Source: Ascoidea rubescens DSM 1968
Lineage: Eukaryota; Ascomycota; Saccharomycetes; Ascoideales; Ascoideaceae
DNA: 64,000 bases
NCBI RefSeq assembly: GCF_001661345.1
Contig: NW_017962915.1
Span: 372,001 to 436,000 of the forward strand
Direction of reading: 5' to 3'
The notes beneath the pieces are model-generated. The model was given only the letters and a program-made list of their open reading frames with translations. It was not told where the DNA came from and searched no databases. Made by a program: the position numbers and the translations under genes. This document shows positions 59,961-64,000 of the stretch, piece by piece. Within the stretch, counting starts at the first letter, position 1. Every line of letters starts with the position of its first letter.

Positions 59961-62156
59961 ATGGGGAAAAATAATAAAAAGCAATCAAGGGGATTAAAAA
60001 ATAAAAAAGATGAACTTGCAAAGAATCCTGAACCTATTATAACAGATGAAAGATTTTCACAGATATATAATGATCCAAAATATAGATTAATTAAATCGGA
60101 TAACTTAAAGATTAAATTGGATGATAGATTTAAAAAAGAAGAATTTATCAATACAATTGATGGACATGTTACTAAGATTGATAAATATGGTAGAAAATTA
60201 AAAAGTGGATATAGCAAAAATCGAAACACACTTGATCAAGAATTCGATAAATTTTTTGAAAAAGAAGATGAAAAAGAAGATAATATGGGTGATGAAGACA
60301 ATAGTGATTTTTCTTCTGATAGTGAAAGTGAAGAGGAGAAAAAAATTAAAAAAAATAAAATAAAAATCAAGAAAATACTGAAAACATTATTTGATGATAA
60401 AATTAGTGAAAGTAATAGTGAAAGCGATAGTGATAGTGATAGTGATACTTTAGTTGATCGTGCTTGTGGTGAAGAAAGAGGATCAAGTAGTAGTGAATCA
60501 GACTCAGATTCTGACTCAGATTCAGATTTGGATTCATTTGGTGAACTAGAGAGTGATGAGGAAATTGAAATTGAAGAGGAAAAACCTGAAGAAGGAGAAC
60601 CATCATCAGTTTTAGCAGCAGTTAATTTAGATTGGGATAATATAAATTCAAAAGATTTAATGTTTACATTTCAAAGTTTTATAAAAAATAAACAATCAAT
60701 AATATCAATTACTATTTACCCAAGTGAGTATGGAAAGGAAAAAATGGCTAAAGAAGACGTTGAGGGACCATCAAGAGAGTTTTTTAAAGATAATAAGAAA
60801 AAAAACAAGAAAGCTGATGATTTAGAATCCGATTCAGAATCTGATTCAGATTCAGATTCAGATTCAGATTTAGAGATAAATGATAAAAGAGATTTCGATC
60901 AAAATAAAGAAAAAATTATTAAAAAATTGTATGAGGAAGATGAAGGAGTCGATTATAATTCTAAAAAATTGCGAAAATATCAATTACAAAGATTAAGATA
61001 TTATTATGCAATAATAAGATGCGATTCAATTGAGACAGCACAGGAGATATACAAGAATTGTGATGGATTGGAGTATGAATCTACGGCGAATTTTTTTGAT
61101 TTGAGATATGTTCCAGAGGATATGGAATTTGACGATGATGAAAAAAGAGACTTTTGTGATAAATTGCCAAACAATTATAAGGCTAAAGTTGATTTCACTA
61201 CATCAGCATTACAACATTCTAAAGTAAAATTGACATGGGATGAGACACCAGCTGAAAGATTAGAGATGGCTACCAAAGCATTTAATCAGAAGGAGATTGA
61301 AGATATGGATTTCAAGGCATATTTGGCTAGTGACAGTGAAGAAGAAGAAGAGATTGAAAAATTGAATGGTAAGAGTAGTAAGAAAAGAGCCAAGGAAATA
61401 AAAAATAAATACAAAGACTTAGTTAATAAGAGCATAATGATTGGAGATCAATCAATATTTGATGGATTTGAGGATAAGAGTAAAGATGTCGATATGGAAA
61501 TTACGTTTACACCTGGAATAGCAGATGAGACAAATGAAAGTGAGAAAAATGGCGATGGGGAAAAAGAGGAAACTGAAACTACGCTTGATAAATATAAGCG
61601 TAAGGCATCAGAACGTCGTAAAGCTCGTATGGATAAGATCAAAGAAGAGAAGGAGAAAGAGAAAGAAGAGAAAAAGGCACTTAAAGAGAGTAGGCGAAAC
61701 AAACACAGAAGGAAACATCAAGATGAAAGTGACGATGAGGCGAGCAGAGAGGACAAAGCCAAATCCAAAGCAGAGCTTGAGTTGTTACTTATGGATGAAG
61801 ACAATGATAAGAAGCATTTCAATCTTAAGGAGATAATGAAGGCCGAGAAGCAGGAAATGAAGAACAAGAAGAACAAGAAGAGGCAAAGCGAGCCAGAGGA
61901 AGCAGAGGAAGGATTCCGTATCGATATGGACGACGATCGTTTCAGAGAGATTTTTGAGGACCACGACTACGCCATTGACCCCAACGAGCCCGAATTCCGG
62001 AAGACCAAGGCGATGATGAAGGTGCTTGATGAACGCAACAAACGACAGGACAGCAGCAGAAGAAGCAGAGGCAACACCGGCAAAGAGAGCCGGAAGAGAA
62101 AAGCCGGCGATGTGGAGAGTCTCGTTGAGAAGCTCAAGCGTAAGTACCGTAAATAG
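59961..62156 (+). CDS. ESF1: 18S rRNA processing factor Esf1
   Basis: Nucleolar protein of the small-subunit processome. Signatures of Esf1 run through the frame: DERFSQIYNDPKYRLIK, KIDKYGRKLKSGYSK, AAVNLDWDNINSKDLMFTFQSF, YPSEYGKEKM, YQLQRLRYYYAIIRCDS, NCDGLEYESTANFFDLRYVP, LQHSKVKLTWDETP, EDMDFKAYLASDSEEEEEI and the NUC153-type C-terminal RIDMDDDRFREIFEDHDYAIDP. Asp/Ser/Glu-rich linkers separate these blocks. The ATG at 59961 is chosen (MGKNNKKQ); codons upstream from 59949 lack an ATG. 731 residues against 628 in S. cerevisiae. The last 300 bases shift to strongly GC-rich codon use. Confidence 0.95.
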   Translation: MGKNNKKQSRGLKNKKDELAKNPEPIITDERFSQIYNDPKYRLIKSDNLKIKLDDRFKKEEFINTIDGHVTKIDKYGRKLKSGYSKNRNTLDQEFDKFFEKEDEKEDNMGDEDNSDFSSDSESEEEKKIKKNKIKIKKILKTLFDDKISESNSESDSDSDSDTLVDRACGEERGSSSSESDSDSDSDSDLDSFGELESDEEIEIEEEKPEEGEPSSVLAAVNLDWDNINSKDLMFTFQSFIKNKQSIISITIYPSEYGKEKMAKEDVEGPSREFFKDNKKKNKKADDLESDSESDSDSDSDSDLEINDKRDFDQNKEKIIKKLYEEDEGVDYNSKKLRKYQLQRLRYYYAIIRCDSIETAQEIYKNCDGLEYESTANFFDLRYVPEDMEFDDDEKRDFCDKLPNNYKAKVDFTTSALQHSKVKLTWDETPAERLEMATKAFNQKEIEDMDFKAYLASDSEEEEEIEKLNGKSSKKRAKEIKNKYKDLVNKSIMIGDQSIFDGFEDKSKDVDMEITFTPGIADETNESEKNGDGEKEETETTLDKYKRKASERRKARMDKIKEEKEKEKEEKKALKESRRNKHRRKHQDESDDEASREDKAKSKAELELLLMDEDNDKKHFNLKEIMKAEKQEMKNKKNKKRQSEPEEAEEGFRIDMDDDRFREIFEDHDYAIDPNEPEFRKTKAMMKVLDERNKRQDSSRRSRGNTGKESRKRKAGDVESLVEKLKRKYRK

Positions 62157-62357
62157 ACACCAATACACAGACACGCTGAAGAAGAAGCAGCAGAAGCAGA
62201 AGCAAAGGAGAGCGTCGCCACGGGTGTGGGAGTCCTTTGCGGGCGAATTGCATCGCGCAGATTTTGCACCTGGAAAGCGAAGGAAAAGATGGTAAAAAAG
62301 ATGGTAAAGAAGAAAGAGAAGCACCAGACTGTTGTGTTGCTGAGCAGTTGGTGAAGA
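62157..62357. other. intergenic region ESF1 / SHE9
   Basis: Two hundred bases, GC-rich at the ESF1 side, with AGAAGCAG repeats. It must serve as both the 3' flank of ESF1 and the promoter of SHE9. Confidence 0.55.
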
Positions 62358-64000
62358 ATGTCGAGCAGCCTATTGGCCTTCAAGTCTTGTGTCTACTTTT
62401 CTCCAGTCTCCAAGTTCAGCGGTGTTGCTAATTCTTCCCTTGTACATAGTTCTCTAAAGTTAGCATTTTCCAACAACCAACGAAGCACTCACACTTTCAA
62501 TGTCCAGCTCCATATACATCAATTGCATCTTTGTATCAGATGCTACTCGACCTCCAATGGTAACAACAGTAGAAAGGGGTATAAAAAAAACAACCATATA
62601 AACAATTTTATTAAAAAACCGAATAACAGTACTCAGTTTGATGCAAACATCGACAAAACAATAGACATTATAGATCAAAACATAAGTTCCAGTGCTCATG
62701 GAAATTTACACAGCATGAACAACAGAATAGATAAAGATATAGACCATATAAATCAGCATTCCAATAATAAAAACATACACAAAAATAATTTTCCCATAAT
62801 ACCTCTAGCCGTTGTCAATGAGAATTCAAATTCGACATCTTATTCTGATGAAAATTCCAATCAAAATAACATTGAAAACGATAAAAATAAAGATAAAGAT
62901 AAAGATAGGAATAAAAATGATGACGATGTCCTAGATGATTTAAACGATCCAATAAACGATCTAATAAGACAAAAACAAGAGGAATTTAAAGAAATCGAAA
63001 GACAAAAACAAATTGAGGTTGAAAGAATAAAAAAATTACAGCAACAAGAAGAAGAAAAAGAAAGAAAAAGATTGCATAATGAAAAAATTAAAAATCAGCA
63101 ATTAATAGAACAAAAAGAAAATCAAAAACTCGAAACTGAAAAATTGGCTCTACAAGATAAACCAAATGAATTACCAGATCTGAAAATTGAAAATCAAAAT
63201 CAAAATCAAAATATTGTAAATAATGAAATTCCCAATAACGATGATAACCAGATAAATCCTTCTTCTCCTTCTCTTTCTTCGCCCTCTTTGTCTTCTGATT
63301 TCACTAAATCATATGAGGATATCAATTCTAACGATGATCAAAGACAATCGTTTGATTATCAAAAATTTAAATCAATATTCAACCAAAATTTAAATACTTA
63401 TAAAAATTCCAATTCTTTACAACCCCAATTTAGTCTATTAAATTCAAATAAAAAAGATAAAGATAAAGATAAAGATAAAAATAAAAATAATGATATCAAA
63501 AATCAAAAACACACTACTACTACTAATGGTAATAATAATAATAATAATAATAAAAGTTTGAAATTTAGTTTTAAAAAATTTATTCCGAGTTTTCCTAAAA
63601 TTCAAATTCCAAAGATTCCGATAAAATATATAAATTTCTTTAAACTAATTTTTTCAATAATTACAAATCCCAAACTTCATTTTACCCAATTTAAGAAAAA
63701 CTTTATAATTCGAAAAAATAATAAAAAACAACAATTGAATCTCAAATTGGTTCAATTAGAGGAAAACTTTTATAAAAACTTGGACAAGTTGATAGTTTTT
63801 CTTAAAAATGCAATCAATGAAATAACCGATTATAAAAACATTGGCAAAATGAAAAATAAAATTGAAATTATTGAACAAAACTTGGCCGAATCAAGGGAAA
63901 AAGTTAAATTTCAAAAGGATATTTACCAAAATGCTATAAAATTACGAACTGATTCTCAAAGAGAGATTAACGAATTATTAACCAGAAAACACATGTGGAC
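62358..64000 (+). CDS. SHE9: mitochondrial inner-membrane protein She9/Mdm33, 3'-truncated by the window
   Basis: An open frame from the ATG at 62358 runs to the window end without a stop (547 complete codons). An in-frame stop (TGA, 62352-62354) lies just upstream of that ATG. Residues 1-70 are Ser/His/Arg-rich with no acidic residues (MSSSLLAFKSCVYFSPVSKF, ending RCYSTSNG), a mitochondrial presequence. The middle is low-complexity (Asp, Asn, Lys, Gln) with coiled-coil stretches. Near the right edge EEFKEIERQKQIEVERIKKL-type helices give way to FQKDIYQNAIKLRTDSQREI and NELLTRKHMW, matching the She9/Mdm33 core (ALKLRTTSQKEVNELLSRK). That family shapes mitochondrial inner membranes. The membrane segments expected after this motif lie beyond the window. 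Confidence 0.85.
   Translation, partial: MSSSLLAFKSCVYFSPVSKFSGVANSSLVHSSLKLAFSNNQRSTHTFNVQLHIHQLHLCIRCYSTSNGNNSRKGYKKNNHINNFIKKPNNSTQFDANIDKTIDIIDQNISSSAHGNLHSMNNRIDKDIDHINQHSNNKNIHKNNFPIIPLAVVNENSNSTSYSDENSNQNNIENDKNKDKDKDRNKNDDDVLDDLNDPINDLIRQKQEEFKEIERQKQIEVERIKKLQQQEEEKERKRLHNEKIKNQQLIEQKENQKLETEKLALQDKPNELPDLKIENQNQNQNIVNNEIPNNDDNQINPSSPSLSSPSLSSDFTKSYEDINSNDDQRQSFDYQKFKSIFNQNLNTYKNSNSLQPQFSLLNSNKKDKDKDKDKNKNNDIKNQKHTTTTNGNNNNNNNKSLKFSFKKFIPSFPKIQIPKIPIKYINFFKLIFSIITNPKLHFTQFKKNFIIRKNNKKQQLNLKLVQLEENFYKNLDKLIVFLKNAINEITDYKNIGKMKNKIEIIEQNLAESREKVKFQKDIYQNAIKLRTDSQREINELLTRKHMW

Noticed and set aside
1-64000. CRISPR arrays, bacterial-style operons, riboswitches, prophage
   Set aside because: Nothing of the kind is visible; the DNA is plainly nuclear yeast sequence with spliceosomal introns.

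Overview
This window is nuclear DNA from an ascomycete budding yeast (Saccharomycotina) that is not a close relative of Saccharomyces cerevisiae. The genome is AT-rich. Genes are dense and mostly intron-poor, and the few introns are short, sit near the start codon and use GTATGT-type donors with TACTAAC-type branch points. A gene for a respiratory complex I subunit (NDUFB7 type) is present, and S. cerevisiae has no complex I. An ELL-type elongation factor, also absent from S. cerevisiae, appears to be present. Coding regions are rich in AAT (Asn) runs, and CTG codons are strikingly rare. That combination would fit a lineage with altered or ambiguous CUG decoding (for example the Ascoideaceae), but this window alone cannot settle the species or the code.

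Layout, left to right. 1-6980: an intron-bearing tRNA-Leu(CAA), NDUFB7-like, RPT2 (26S proteasome ATPase), RNA14 (mRNA 3'-end cleavage). 6981-9681: a 2.7 kb spacer without a convincing protein gene. 9682-17372: a CECR5/YKR070W-type HAD protein, a HAD phosphatase with a hidden first exon, an unrecognised coiled-coil protein, NMT1 and UPS1. 17373-20345: a GC-rich island and a tandem pair of GRGGAGN-repeat (DUF3602/PAR32-type) genes. 20709-30035: AIM22, an NPP1-type ectophosphodiesterase, SMD1, and a Zn2Cys6 transcription factor. 30255-34540: PRD1 and malate synthase. 34541-44053: a second large GC island, ELL-like, APE4-like, RTC5. 44503-51794, all on the minus strand: SVF1, a proline-rich CYSTM protein with two introns, a large WDR62/MAPKBP1-like WD40 protein. 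52525-64000: KEI1, MET2, a third large GC island, YAT2-like carnitine acetyltransferase, ESF1, and SHE9/MDM33, which is open at the right edge.

The genes do not form one pathway; this is ordinary eukaryotic gene order with single promoters. Some functional links exist: RPT2 and RTC5 both carry N-myristoylation signals for the NMT1 enzyme encoded here; malate synthase and the carnitine acetyltransferase both serve C2-carbon metabolism; UPS1, SHE9, AIM22 and NDUFB7 all act in mitochondria. I found no CRISPR, IS element, rDNA or intact transposon. One faint Ty1/copia-like fossil is possible near 13.1-13.4 kb.

The strongest unexplained structure is a set of GC-rich islands in long intergenic regions. 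Base composition in the flanking genes drifts from AT-rich in the body to GC-rich at the island-facing end, and every one of the four main islands carries one or two CACGTG E-boxes. I found no convincing undescribed protein system.
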